From positions 186,001-250,000 of the forward strand of contig NZ_CP097350.1 of assembly GCF_023516215.1 (NCBI RefSeq): 64,000 nucleotides of DNA, read 5' to 3'. How positions within the stretch are numbered: position 1 is the stretch's first letter; the number at the start of each line of letters is the position of its first letter. The position numbers and the translations under genes are program-made. This DNA comes from Cytobacillus pseudoceanisediminis (GTDB lineage Bacteria > Bacillota > Bacilli > Bacillales > Cytobacillaceae). Below, in pieces: positions 54,710 to 63,823 of this stretch. The notes under the pieces were generated by a model, which was given only the letters and a program-made list of their open reading frames with translations, was not told the origin of the DNA and made no database searches.

Positions 54710-54952
54710 CTAAACCAACTCCCCTAAAATTTTGTGACTTTCCTCTTTCCTTAAGGCTATAGAAGTGTTGCTTACCCGAAAAGCAACAGGGTCCCCCAAT
54801 GGGCTTTTTCTTAGCACTTCGACATTTGCCCCCGGAACAAATCCTAAATCGAGTAGACGTCTCCTCATTATTCCTTCTATGTTTAAATCAGTTATTCTGA
54901 TAATGTCCCCTTTTTCTCCTTCAAATAAAGAGAGTTTTTTAGACAACCCCAT
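54710..54952 (-). CDS. feoA: FeoA ferrous iron transport accessory protein
   Basis: An 80-residue SH3-like FeoA domain: LSLFEGEKGDIIRITDLNIEGIMRRRLLDLGFVPGANVEVLRKSPLGDPVAFRVSNTSIALRKEES. The LGF-PGA pattern and DPVAFR segment are diagnostic. It binds the FeoB G-domain and is first in the operon feoA-feoB(G)-feoB(M). A palindromic operator at 55003 precedes it. Confidence 0.92.
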   Translation of the reverse strand: MGLSKKLSLFEGEKGDIIRITDLNIEGIMRRRLLDLGFVPGANVEVLRKSPLGDPVAFRVSNTSIALRKEESHKILGELV

Positions 54953-55002
54953 ATTTTTTCCCCCTGCTTGTTTTTTTCCCTAACGCAACTTTTAGTATTA
55001 TA

Positions 55003-55022
55003 ATATGAATATATTTTCATGT
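55003..55022 (-). promoter_or_regulatory. ATGAA-N6-TTCAT operator before feoA
   Basis: ATGAA and TTCAT flank TATATT (55005-55020), with A/T-rich outer arms. A very similar site precedes the ZIP gene. Such sites resemble operators of SmtB/CzrA-type or other metal repressors; which one binds is unknown. Confidence 0.5.
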
Positions 55023-55047
55023 TGTCAAATTTATTTTGAAAAATAAA

Positions 55048-55080
55048 AAAAACTGCCATCTCCATGACAGTTTTGATTGG
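55048..55080. terminator. Terminator of the ZIP gene
   Basis: AAAACTGCCAT pairs with ATGACAGTTTT around CTCC. Confidence 0.7.
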
Positions 55081-55090
55081 GCTGATCTAT

Positions 55091-55828
55091 TTAATGTCCT
55101 ATGGGTACCAAAATAAAAAATAAGATTATAAGAAGTGCTCCTAATAAGGTTATGGATAGCACTTTAATTTTCGACAGGTGGAAGGAATGTTTCCAAAGTA
55201 CCTCATAGATTGTTACATAACTTAATGTACCTATGGCGGTTCCGTTTAAAATAGTAGTAAACTTCTCAGATGGCGATTGCCACTCCAGTCCCCCTAAAGC
55301 ATTCAAACTGACCGCAAGCGATAGGATAAAGCAAAAAACCCCAAAAATAAATAAGTTCATTTCTGTATATATGAGGGTCCCCATTAGAATAACTCCCTCA
55401 GGAATATGATGAAGAAAAACTGCTGCTAATAATATTGACGGATTGACAACCTGTTGCTGGACATTCATACCAAATGCTAACCCTGTAGGAATGCTGTGGA
55501 GAAATAATGCCGTAAAGAGTAGGAGGAACATTCCCGAGTCACGTTTGAAACGATTTTTGGTTTTATGGATTAATCCTTCCATTGCAATCATAGAAAATAC
55601 ACCTAATGAAATTCCAGCAAAAACTCCGATAAAATCTAAATGTTTAAGTGTTTCTGGAAGGAGTTCAAATCCAATCAAACCGATTAGTATCCCGCTGCAA
55701 AATATATTAATGTAATGGCTATTCAGCTTTAGTGTATGACAGATTAGCCACGTAAGCCCTCCTCCAATCAGAGTTCCAAAGAAAATAATTAAGAAAACAT
55801 TTACAATTACCGCTAAATCACTGTTCAT
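55091..55828 (-). CDS. ZIP-family metal transporter
   Basis: A 245-residue protein with eight helices. Metal-site motifs FLHSIPTGLAFG (helix 4) and FLHHIPEGVILMG (helix 5) are those of the ZIP family, which takes up or moves Zn, Fe or Mn. It opens the leftward strand before feoAB, in the same direction, so iron or zinc uptake is grouped. A metal-type operator lies at 55960. Confidence 0.9.
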   Translation of the reverse strand: MNSDLAVIVNVFLIIFFGTLIGGGLTWLICHTLKLNSHYINIFCSGILIGLIGFELLPETLKHLDFIGVFAGISLGVFSMIAMEGLIHKTKNRFKRDSGMFLLLFTALFLHSIPTGLAFGMNVQQQVVNPSILLAAVFLHHIPEGVILMGTLIYTEMNLFIFGVFCFILSLAVSLNALGGLEWQSPSEKFTTILNGTAIGTLSYVTIYEVLWKHSFHLSKIKVLSITLLGALLIILFFILVPIGH

Positions 55829-56640
55829 TAAAGAACCCCCATGTATGTTTGTACAAGTATATTCATAGAGTATTTAAATAAGAATTCATTAAAAATATAG
55901 AAAATGGAATAAGTATCAGAGATTTTCATTGACAGTATTTTCTTTTTTGTATAGGATTTATATGAGTATTTATTCATATACTTGTGACAAATTCGGGTTT
56001 TTTATGATTTATGATGCAGTTTTCTTAGATTTACTCTTATAGTCTTCTTTATTAAAATCTTCTTTCGCCTTCTTAACCTGGTTTAGTAATTAGGTGGCAT
56101 CCCTAAGGGTTTCTTAATAAAATAAGATACTAAGGTTTTCAGTTGTCAATTCAGTTTAACTCTCGAGTGAACAAGGTAAATAAAGAAAAAGAAAATTTTT
56201 AGAACAAATCACTGCTCTTTCCAAGCAAAAGTATAGATTTCACAACAGGTGCATTTAACAATATGAGGATTCCATCATTTGCGAGGTGACTTCGACCAGG
56301 TTTTTAAATCCACCCTTCACAATATAGGATTTCTTAAGATGAATTGCATTGATTGTTGGTACCACAGCATCAGCAATTGATTAAAAAGTCACTATTAATT
56401 GATCAATCTTCTTTTAGTGTCATCAATATAAACTGTGCTACAGATTTTCGTCCATTTTTTAAAAGGAAAGATTACACTTTATTGAAAAATCTTATACATA
56501 TACGATGATCCTCTTTAGAGGTAGCATATTTGTTGGCCTCCCTGGTAGCGGTCCCCTTTTGTTATAATATGGAAATGGGGTTAAAAGTTTGTATTATTAT
56601 ATAAGAATAAGAACAAAATAATTAAAAGGTGGAAATATAA
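55829..56640. other. Intergenic 800 bp; operators, no gene seen
   Basis: Contains the operator at 55960-55979 and otherwise AT-rich sequence with many stops. Short strings near 56075-56120 and 56240-56345 look like fragments of broken genes but I cannot identify them. The promoter of the czrA-czcD pair lies at the right end (TATAATATGG near 56562-56571). Confidence 0.4.
55960..55979 (-). promoter_or_regulatory. ATGAG-N6-TTCAT operator before the ZIP gene
   Basis: AT-ATGAG (55962-55966), TATTTA, TTCAT-AT (55973-55979). Near copy of the feoA site 950 bp away; the distance to the ZIP start is about 130 bases. A shared metalloregulator is likely; the ArsR-type gene at 56641 is the nearest candidate. 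Confidence 0.5.
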
Positions 56641-56946
56641 ATGAAGCAACAGGAACATACGTTTTTATCAACTCAGACAGTGGATGAAGCCTCTAGGATT
56701 TTTAAGGCACTAGGAGATCCCACACGAATTAAAATTCTATACTTATTATCACAAGAAGAGTGCTCGGTAAGCCATATAACCGAAGTCTTGGAAATGACTC
56801 AATCTGCAGTCTCCCACCAGCTTAGTTTACTTAGAAAGCTAAGGCTTGTTAAATACAGACGCGAAGGAACTACGCTCTTTTATACATATGATGATGAGCA
56901 TGTCATCACGGTGTTAAATCAAGTTATAACCCATATTAAATGTTAG
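56641..56946 (+). CDS. CzrA-like ArsR/SmtB metal sensor
   Basis: A 101-residue repressor: winged helix ECSVSHITEVLEMTQSAVSHQLSLLRKLRLVKYRREGTTLFYTY, then the alpha-5 metal site DDEHVITVLNQVITHIKC. The CzrA/SmtB pattern is Asp, His, His, His at offsets 0, 2, 13, 16; here it is D, H, H, C, so the last ligand is Cys. Zn, Co or Ni would lift repression. No alpha-3 Cys pair, so this is not CadC-like. Stop is 16 bp before czcD, one operon. Confidence 0.9.
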   Translation: MKQQEHTFLSTQTVDEASRIFKALGDPTRIKILYLLSQEECSVSHITEVLEMTQSAVSHQLSLLRKLRLVKYRREGTTLFYTYDDEHVITVLNQVITHIKC

Positions 56947-56962
56947 AATAGGAGGATTATTA

Positions 56963-57895
56963 ATGGGACATCACCACGACCACGGACATGGTCACTCACA
57001 CGGACATAACCAATTTGAAGAATCACGAGAAGGAAATAAAAAAGGATTAATCATTGCTCTGATTATTACAACGGGCATTATGATTTTAGAATTTTTCGGA
57101 GGACTGATTACCAATAGTTTAGCTCTACTCTCAGATTCAGGCCATATGTTGAGTGATGCAAGTTCACTGTTTTTGAGTTTAATTGCTATCTGGTTTGCTT
57201 CTAGGCCCCCATCCCCTCGCAAGACATATGGATTCTACAGATTCGAGATCTTAGCTGCATTGTTTAATGGAGTTACTCTTTTTGTAATAGCTGGCTTTAT
57301 CGTCCGGGAAGCTTATGGCAGATTCTTTGAACCACCAACTGTTGCAAGTGGATCAATGATGCTGATTGCTTCTATAGGCCTAATCGCTAATTTGATTAGT
57401 GCCTGGTCCTTAATGCGGAAAGGAGATGTGAAAAATAATGTTAATTTAAGAAGTGCCTATTTGCATGTTCTGGGAGACGCTCTAGGTTCTATTGGTGCAA
57501 TTATTGCAGGAATATTAATGCTATTGTTTGACTGGTATGTAGCAGATCCTATTATCTCTGTTTTGGTTGCTTTATTAATATTGAAAAGTGCCTGGGGAAT
57601 TATAAAACATTCTGTTCATATTTTAATGGAAGGAACACCAATCACTATTGATCAAGAGAAAGTGAGAGAGGCTTTAACTGAAATTGATGGAGTCATTAAT
57701 ATTCATGATCTCCACATATGGACCATTACTTCCGGACTTGATTCACTTAGCTGCCATATCCTTATCGATGATAACAGAGACAGCCAGGAAATACTCCAAC
57801 AAGCAATTAGCAAAATAAATGAAACCTTTCAAATTGAACACACTACAATACAGGTAGAAACTTCTTCTATTGCTCATAATGAGTTGAAAATATAG
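56963..57895 (+). CDS. czcD: CzcD-type CDF zinc/cobalt exporter
   Basis: A 310-residue CDF transporter: His-rich N-terminus (GHHHDHGHGHSHGHNQ), six helices with the metal sites SDSGHMLSDASSL (HMLSD) and LHVLGDALGS (HxxxD), and a cytoplasmic C-terminal domain (INIHDLHIWTITSGLDSLSCHILID). It exports Zn and Co in exchange for protons. Encoded directly after its probable repressor; ended by a terminator. It is the third CDF of the window and the most clearly zinc-type. Confidence 0.94.
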   Translation: MGHHHDHGHGHSHGHNQFEESREGNKKGLIIALIITTGIMILEFFGGLITNSLALLSDSGHMLSDASSLFLSLIAIWFASRPPSPRKTYGFYRFEILAALFNGVTLFVIAGFIVREAYGRFFEPPTVASGSMMLIASIGLIANLISAWSLMRKGDVKNNVNLRSAYLHVLGDALGSIGAIIAGILMLLFDWYVADPIISVLVALLILKSAWGIIKHSVHILMEGTPITIDQEKVREALTEIDGVINIHDLHIWTITSGLDSLSCHILIDDNRDSQEILQQAISKINETFQIEHTTIQVETSSIAHNELKI

Positions 57896-57916
57896 ACAGT
57901 TAAAAATACAACTTCT

Positions 57917-57946
57917 AAGCCAAGAGCCTTTCTTCTTGGCTTTTTA
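57917..57946 (+). terminator. Terminator after czcD
   Basis: AGCCAAGA pairs with TCTTGGCT around GCCTTTCT, followed by T5. Confidence 0.85.
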
Positions 57947-58122
57947 TAGTGTGTTTGGGGAAATAAAGAATTCAGGTAATAGTTAATTGAATTATTTAAA
58001 AAATATTTCTTCGTTTATAACCTTTTAAGTGGCTATAATTTTTCTAGCTGCAATTTAATTCTGCATAAAATCTTCAAATTTCAGGGATATAATTTAACTA
58101 TTAGCATGAAACAGGTGATTAC

Positions 58123-59516
58123 ATGAACAAGCTATCAATAAAGCTAGGAGTAATTTTCTTTTTAATTATATTTGGCCTTGTTATTTTGATGTTTTTCTTC
58201 TTACATTCGGCTCTCGTCGACTCGAGAATAGAAGAAGAACTGCTTTCTTTACAAGCGAGAGGAAATTCTCATAGAGCAATCCTAGAAAAACACTTTGACG
58301 CAGATACTATCTCACATGTAACTCTTATGGAATCTGAAGCAAATACTGACGTGGTAATCACGGATGTAAACGGTAAAATACTTGGATCATCAGCTAATAG
58401 CGAGAGTTTTGAGAGGTATATTTATAGTTCGGGGTTTAATATTCCAAGAAAAGGTGAAATTTTAGAGGATAATTGGAAAAATGGGTCCTTTATTTCAACC
58501 GTAAGCCCAATAGAGATCGATGGCAGGACAGAAGGTCGCGTTTATATGTTTCAGGATACAGAATCACTTCACGCTTTGATAAAACGGCTGAATGGGAACT
58601 TTTTATTGGCAGGAATAATTGCTGTATGTTTGACTCTGATTATTATTGTCTTTCTTTCCAAAGGTCTTGCTAAACCTCTTATAAAAATGAAGGAGGCTAC
58701 CTTTCAAATAAGCAGGGGGATTTCTCCGTGTCTCTCCCAAAAAACGGCAATGACGAACTTGGTGACCTAGCTCATTCCATATCAAGGCTTGCCAATGACC
58801 TAAAATACTTAAAACAAGAGAGAAACGATTTTTTAGCCAGCATTTCTCATGAGTTAAGGACCCCTTTAACTTATATAAAAGGGTACGCTGATATTGTCCT
58901 TAGCCGAAACCTTTCTATTGAAGACCGTGACAGATATTTAAATATAATTCATGAGGAGGCGAATCGCCTTTCTGATTTAATTAAGGACCTTTTCGACCTA
59001 GCGAAAATGGACAAAAATTCATTTATAATACAAAAAAAAGCAATAGACTTAACTGACTTTATGATGAAAATAAATCAAAAGTTCACTCCCGCTTTCCAAG
59101 AAAAAGAGATGGAACTTGAAGTAGTTTGTCCGGAAGAGTTATTTATTATGGCGGATCCATCCAGACTTGAGCAAATCATTTTTAACTTATTAGATAATGC
59201 CATAAAATATTCTCCTTCTGGAGCAAAAACACTTCTTTCTGTTAGCAGAAAGAAAAAGGATATTTACATTCAGATTCAAGATAACGGTAAAGGCATTCCA
59301 GAAGAAGACCTTCCTTACATTCTAAATCGCTTTTACCGTGTAGATAAATCCCGTACAAGATCATTAGGTGGAACAGGTCTAGGATTGGCCATTGTAAAAG
59401 AACTGGTTCTTGCTCATGGTGGTAAGATCTCTGTTAAAAGTGAAGAAGGCAAAGGAACTGAGTTTGAATTAATCTTTAAAGGAGCAGGTAAAATTGAAAA
59501 CGATACTATTAGTTGA
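58123..59516 (+). pseudogene. Sensor histidine kinase, frameshifted
   Basis: Two frames join into one kinase of about 465 residues by restoring one G in the five-G run 58715-58719 (ISRGDFSVSLPKNGNDELGD). N-terminal helix, an external sensor domain of about 130 residues (IEEELLSLQARGNSHRAIL), second helix (LLAGIIAVCLTLIIIVFLSKG), HAMP, H-box FLASISHELRTPLTY, N-box IIFNLLDNAIKYS, DNGKGIP and GTGLGLAIVK. All catalytic motifs are intact after the shift. TTG of its partner response regulator overlaps its end by 23 bases. Confidence 0.88.
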
Positions 59517-60219
59517 TGATGAAACTAGGATGCTTGATTTATTAGCCCTATATTTAATGCCGCTTGGTTATAATTGTGTCAAAAAGCGATCAGCCATAGA
59601 TGCAATCCTTTATTTAGAGTCCCATCCTGTAGACCTTATATTGTTAGATGTTATGATGCCTGAAATGGATGGGTGGACAGCATGCAAGGAAATTAAGAAA
59701 TTCAGGGATATTCCAATAATCATGCTTACTGCTAGAAGTGAGAAGCCAGATATTGTAAAGGGGTTAAAAATAGGAGCTGATGATTATATTTTAAAGCCAT
59801 TTGATGAGGAAGAACTCCTAGCAAGGATTGAGGCAGTTTTAAGAAGAACACAATCAGAGGAAGGAATCCTTTCTTTTAAAGGCCTTGTACTAAAGCCAAA
59901 TTCTTATGAACTCTTATTTGAAGATAAAGAGATTTTGCTGACGCCAAAAGAGTTTGCAATGATGGGATTGTTTTTAGGAAATCGAAACAAAGTTTTCTCC
60001 AGAGATCATTTTATTGTGTCCGTGTGGGGAGATCGAGTTTCAATTGAAGACCGAACTATCGACTCTCATGTTAGGAACCTACGGGACAAGCTCAGAAAAG
60101 TAGGGTTTCCCGCAGATGATCATTTGCAAACTGTTTGGGGTGTTGGCTATAAATGGACTGAAAAAAATAACAAGTCAATTAGGTGTATAGTTCATTTAAA
60201 TACATTTTCTTCGAATTGA
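59494..60219 (+). CDS. OmpR/PhoB-family response regulator
   Basis: A 241-residue regulator: acidic pair LLVDDET, phospho-acceptor LLDVMMPEMDGW, Thr in IMLTARSE, Lys in ILKPF; winged helix LTPKEFAMMGLFLGNRNKVFSRDHFIVSVWG, RTIDSHVRNLRDKLRK, TVWGVGYKW. The last 15 residues (SIRCIVHLNTFSSN) look like an extension past the usual end. Start TTG 59494 follows AAAGGAG and lies inside the kinase gene. It is the kinase's partner. The degenerate regulator at 63 kb is its closest relative in the window. Confidence 0.9.
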   Translation: MKTILLVDDETRMLDLLALYLMPLGYNCVKKRSAIDAILYLESHPVDLILLDVMMPEMDGWTACKEIKKFRDIPIIMLTARSEKPDIVKGLKIGADDYILKPFDEEELLARIEAVLRRTQSEEGILSFKGLVLKPNSYELLFEDKEILLTPKEFAMMGLFLGNRNKVFSRDHFIVSVWGDRVSIEDRTIDSHVRNLRDKLRKVGFPADDHLQTVWGVGYKWTEKNNKSIRCIVHLNTFSSN

Positions 60220-60715
60220 AAGTAATCGGATCGTAATAATAAGTATATGATTATGCTTGAATATCAACAAGATATTACACTATGACCAATTTAAAGACTC
60301 AATCTTATATGTTCAGCTTCACTTTCTGGAAATTTTGAGCTATTTAATTTAATAATTTATTATCCATACTTTCTGCATACTTTTTAATTATAATAGGTTC
60401 GAACCTTAAGCGTCTAACTTCATTTAATATATCGTTATCCTGGTTACATTTCTGAACTTCTCCAAATAAAACTTGTTCGAGTCAGAGTGTGGACATATTT
60501 ATAATTATGGAATTCGTCTAAAAGTTGCAATTTGAGGATTATGCTGTATTTTGATGGACATGCTATATATAGGGTGACAAGTTTTTAAGGTACAAGAATG
60601 CAATTTCACTAGAACATATCAGGAAATTCCATGGAGTATTTGTTTGAAATGTGACAAGGAAGTAGGAAATTATTCTAGACAGCGATATATACCATAATAG
60701 ATAGGAGGTTGTCCC
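60220..60715. other. Intergenic, no gene seen
   Basis: About 500 bp of AT-rich DNA with no open frame of note. The right end holds the ribosome site of the DUF2759 gene. Confidence 0.4.
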
Positions 60716-60886
60716 TTGGGTATAGTAATTATATTTGGTTTAGTAGCATTGTTATCAGGTTTTGGGACTATCACTGCGATAAAAAATAAAAATCTTCTTG
60801 GAGTCCTTTTTGGTGCTGGAAGTTTTCTTGTCTTTGGTTGGTTCTCAATCATGACTTTTATTAACTCTGGGTATCCAGCTATGTAA
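60716..60886 (+). CDS. DUF2759 small membrane protein (YqgW-like)
   Basis: A 56-residue, two-helix protein: MGIVIIFGLVALLSGFGTIT, AIKNKNLLGVLFGAGSFLVF and GWFSIMTFINSGYPAM. The KNKNLLG..FG..FLVFG pattern and length match DUF2759 (YqgW) of bacilli. TTG 60716 has a strong AGGAGG upstream. Unknown role; found in spore formers. Confidence 0.75.
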   Translation: MGIVIIFGLVALLSGFGTITAIKNKNLLGVLFGAGSFLVFGWFSIMTFINSGYPAM

Positions 60887-60985
60887 TCGACTTGTTGGAT
60901 TTTAAGGTAACAAACCCATATTTCAAGAAAACTTTTAGGATATTATAATACATACACTGAAAATTACCATCAACCTTTTTCTATA

Positions 60986-61038
60986 GGTAAAGTCAAGAAA
61001 AGGGCAAAATCAATAGCTAGCCCCTTCTTGACTTATCT
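60986..61038. terminator. Bidirectional terminator
   Basis: AAGTCAAGAAAAGGGC pairs with GCCCCTTCTTGACTT across a 14-base loop, between convergent DUF2759 and C39 genes. Confidence 0.85.
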
Positions 61039-61106
61039 TATTAACCACCACGTCAATAATGTTTCTAATAATCATTATTTAAATCAACTACTAATCTTCT
61101 TAAACA

Positions 61107-61887
61107 CTAATCTGGCAGATATGTCACCGCTTGACTCCCCATTTGCTTCCAGGCAGCAAGAAATTCCCCCTTTGAAATTAGCTTATTTTTCATGCCGTCA
61201 ATTGGGTCATTAAAATAAATTGCCTTTTCATCGTAGCCTGTAATAAGAACAGAATGTTCTTTATAAGTTATTTTTATCTCCCCATTAGGTGTAAACCACT
61301 TTACAAATGCAGAATCAGGCAATTCATTATAGGTAGTATTGGTTATAATCCAAATTGGAATACCAAGCGAAAGATAAGCCTGAAGTTCCACAAAATCCCT
61401 ACCTGTTAAATCTATTATTTGACCTGGTATATATTTTTCGGCTAGTTCTCTTATCGGTTTATGATAAACTCCATAGCCGGGATTTTTATAGGAATACATA
61501 TCACCAACGAATCCCTCATTTGGATCTCCCCAAAATATCTTCCCGCTTTCTTTTTTTAGCGGAACAGAATTCTTTTTTATATTATTGGCAAGTGTAATTT
61601 TATTTGTTTTAATTCCTTTATACTGCAGAAGCATTGCCAGACTAGTAACCTCACAACCTCTTGGCAGTTCAGGAAATTGTTTAATAATAGGTGCATCCAA
61701 AAGGACTCGGTCCTTAATCTTTACCACCTTTTTGTTATATTCTTCCGAATCTACAGATGCACGAGATGTTTGTTCAATATTATCTAAAACTTGAATATTA
61801 CCAAGCTGCGTAAGCTCTTCTCTTCCTAATAAGAGAAGAACTGATAGGCTTATTAATGTGAAAACTAAAAAGTGAAGAATAAATTCA
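61107..61887 (-). pseudogene. C39-family peptidase-like protein with a frameshifted signal region
   Basis: The main frame ends at 61107 and encodes a papain-like C39 domain: DAPIIKQFPELPRGCEVTSLAMLLQYKG (Cys), YKEHSVLITGYD (His), YFNDPIDG (Asp). The N-terminal continuation ILHFLVFTLISLSVLLLLGR EELTQLGNIQVLDNIEQTSR lies in the same frame up to 61884 but without a start; ATG 61887 (GGGGAAT upstream) is one base out of frame and would give MKFILHFLVF with one more A. So one base is missing at the signal peptide. Likely a secreted or membrane-anchored YvpB-type hydrolase of unknown substrate; not beside an ABC transporter. Confidence 0.72.
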
Positions 61888-62028
61888 TGTTATATTCCCC
61901 ATTACAAAGTTTAATGTAAACAGAACTTACATTTCTTTAAATTCCTATTTAGAGAGTGGTTCTTTCCGAAAATACTTATTATCTCCGCAGAATTATGCTT
62001 AAAGCAGGTGGCCTTTATTAAAAATTCA

Positions 62029-62838
62029 TTAATCCCTATCAGCATATCTATGAACAGCTTTTTCTAAGCGTCTTCTAAGGACAATGACTAAAACGGCTGC
62101 TGCAATCAAAGTTAAGGACATAGCTTGAGCTATTCTAACTGATTCTGTGAGCATTAAACTATCTGTTCTCAATCCTTCAACAAAGTACCTCCCAACTGAA
62201 TACCAAATAATATAAGATAGAAAAACTTCACCACGTTTTATGGATAAACGTCTGAGAAAAACCAAAAGAACAAAGCCAAGAATATTCCATAATGATTCAT
62301 ATAGAAAAGTCGGATTATAGTATGCTCCTTCTATATACATTTGATTAATGATTAAGCCTGGGAGTAAGAGGCTTTCGAGGAATGAGCGGGACACTTCTCC
62401 CCCATGCGCTTCTTGGTTTATGAAATTCCCCCACCGTCCAATTGCCTGGCCTAATATTATGCTTGGTGCAGCAATGTCTGCAAGTCTCCAAAAAAATACC
62501 CTTTTTCTAGAAAAAATAACGGCAGTTATCACTGCTCCTAATAATCCTCCATGAATAGCAATACCACCTTCCCATATCGCTAAAATATCTCCTGGATTTT
62601 TAATATAGTATTCCCATTTGAAAATTACGTAGTACAATCTTGCACAAATAATTGAAATGGGAATTGCCCACAGCTATAGGTCTGAGAGTAGTTCTTTTTC
62701 CATTCCAACTTTTTTCGATTCTCTTGCAGCAAGAATCCATCCTAATAACAGACCACTTCCGATAATGATACCATACCAATAAATCGTTATTGGGCCTAAC
62801 TCAAAGGCAATTCTATCAATCGATTCAATTTCCCCCAA
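62029..62838 (-). pseudogene. lgt: Lgt prolipoprotein diacylglyceryl transferase with one nonsense codon
   Basis: A protein of about 269 residues when the TAG at 62674-62676 is read through: start TTG 62838 (AAGAGGTG upstream) MGEIESIDRIAFELGPITIY, helix [48 protein letters not shown], then [15 protein letters not shown], and the Lgt signature [15 protein letters not shown]. Related sequences have Tyr or another aromatic at the TAG. Lgt adds the diacylglycerol to the lipobox Cys of lipoproteins such as PrsA and the others here. It is probably a second copy, so loss is tolerable, or the TAG is an error. Confidence 0.85.
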
Positions 62839-63125
62839 TATATTCACCTCTTTAATGTTTTTATATCAAAAATATTTTAAGGGAATAATATCAAGAAAGT
62901 GTGCAAGAAGATAACTTTAATGAAAATATTAATACAGAAAGCATAAATAACCAATTTGTGGATTAATGAGATTAATTTTTTAATTGGATCTATTTAATCT
63001 AATTTTAGCTTGAATTCAATTAAAATAATTTCTAGTGTTTTTTGGAAGTCTTCTAAAATGCAAAATTTCTTCATATTTTTTTAGTAAGGTAAACGTAGAT
63101 TACTAATGAAAAGAGGAAAGCTAAA

Positions 63126-63798
63126 ATGAAAAAAATTATGGTGATTGATAATGATCAAAAAACACAGAACTTATTGTCTTCCCTTCTTTCGCCATTCTAT
63201 CGATGCATACAGTTCCGTTCAGCTAGTGATGCAATTTCATTTCTTTCACAGAAGAGTGTATCTCTCGTCATATTAGAGGTTGTTATGCCTGATATGCATG
63301 GTTCGTCTACTTGTGAAAAAATTCGAAGGGTTTCTAATGTTCCAATCATTATACTATCTAAAAAAAGTGAGAAAGAAGATATAGTAGATGGATTTAAACA
63401 GGGTGCCGATGATTATCTAACTAAGCCTTTTAACAAAAACGAACTTTTAGTCCGAATAGAGGCATTGTTAAGAAGGTCTTCCCTAGTAATCAGTGATTCA
63501 CTTTTTTCAAGGGTTAAAATGGGATGAAACATCTTTCAATCTTTCTTTTAACGGAAACACCATATCTATGACTCCTAAGGAATTTGCACTTGTAGGGCAT
63601 TTGTTAAGTAACATCAATAATGTTTTTTCTCGTGAAGCCCTTTTACAGACCATCTGGAGTCAGGAATGGAAAACAGAAAGTAGAACGATTGATTCTCACA
63701 TTAGGAACATACGAGAGAAGTTAAGACAATCTGGTTTCCCAGTTGATCGCCATCTAAAGACCATTTGGGGAGTCGGCTATAAATGGGAAACAAATTAA
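63126..63798 (+). pseudogene. Degenerate OmpR-type response regulator, frameshifted
   Basis: The first frame (63126-63527) holds a receiver and the second (63493-63798) the winged helix (MTPKEFALVGHLLSNINNVFSREALLQTIWS, RTIDSHIRNIREKLRQ, TIWGVGYKW). One surplus T in 63502-63507 explains the shift. The receiver itself is changed: VIDND gives an Asn in the acidic pair, the phospho-acceptor Asp is Glu (E51 in VILEVVMPD), and Thr becomes Ser in IIILSKK; Lys of LTKPF remains. Glu often mimics phosphorylated Asp, so it may be constitutively active or phosphorylation-independent. No kinase is adjacent. Confidence 0.82.
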
Positions 63799-63823
63799 TA
63801 TAGAGATTAAGGGAAAGGATGAA

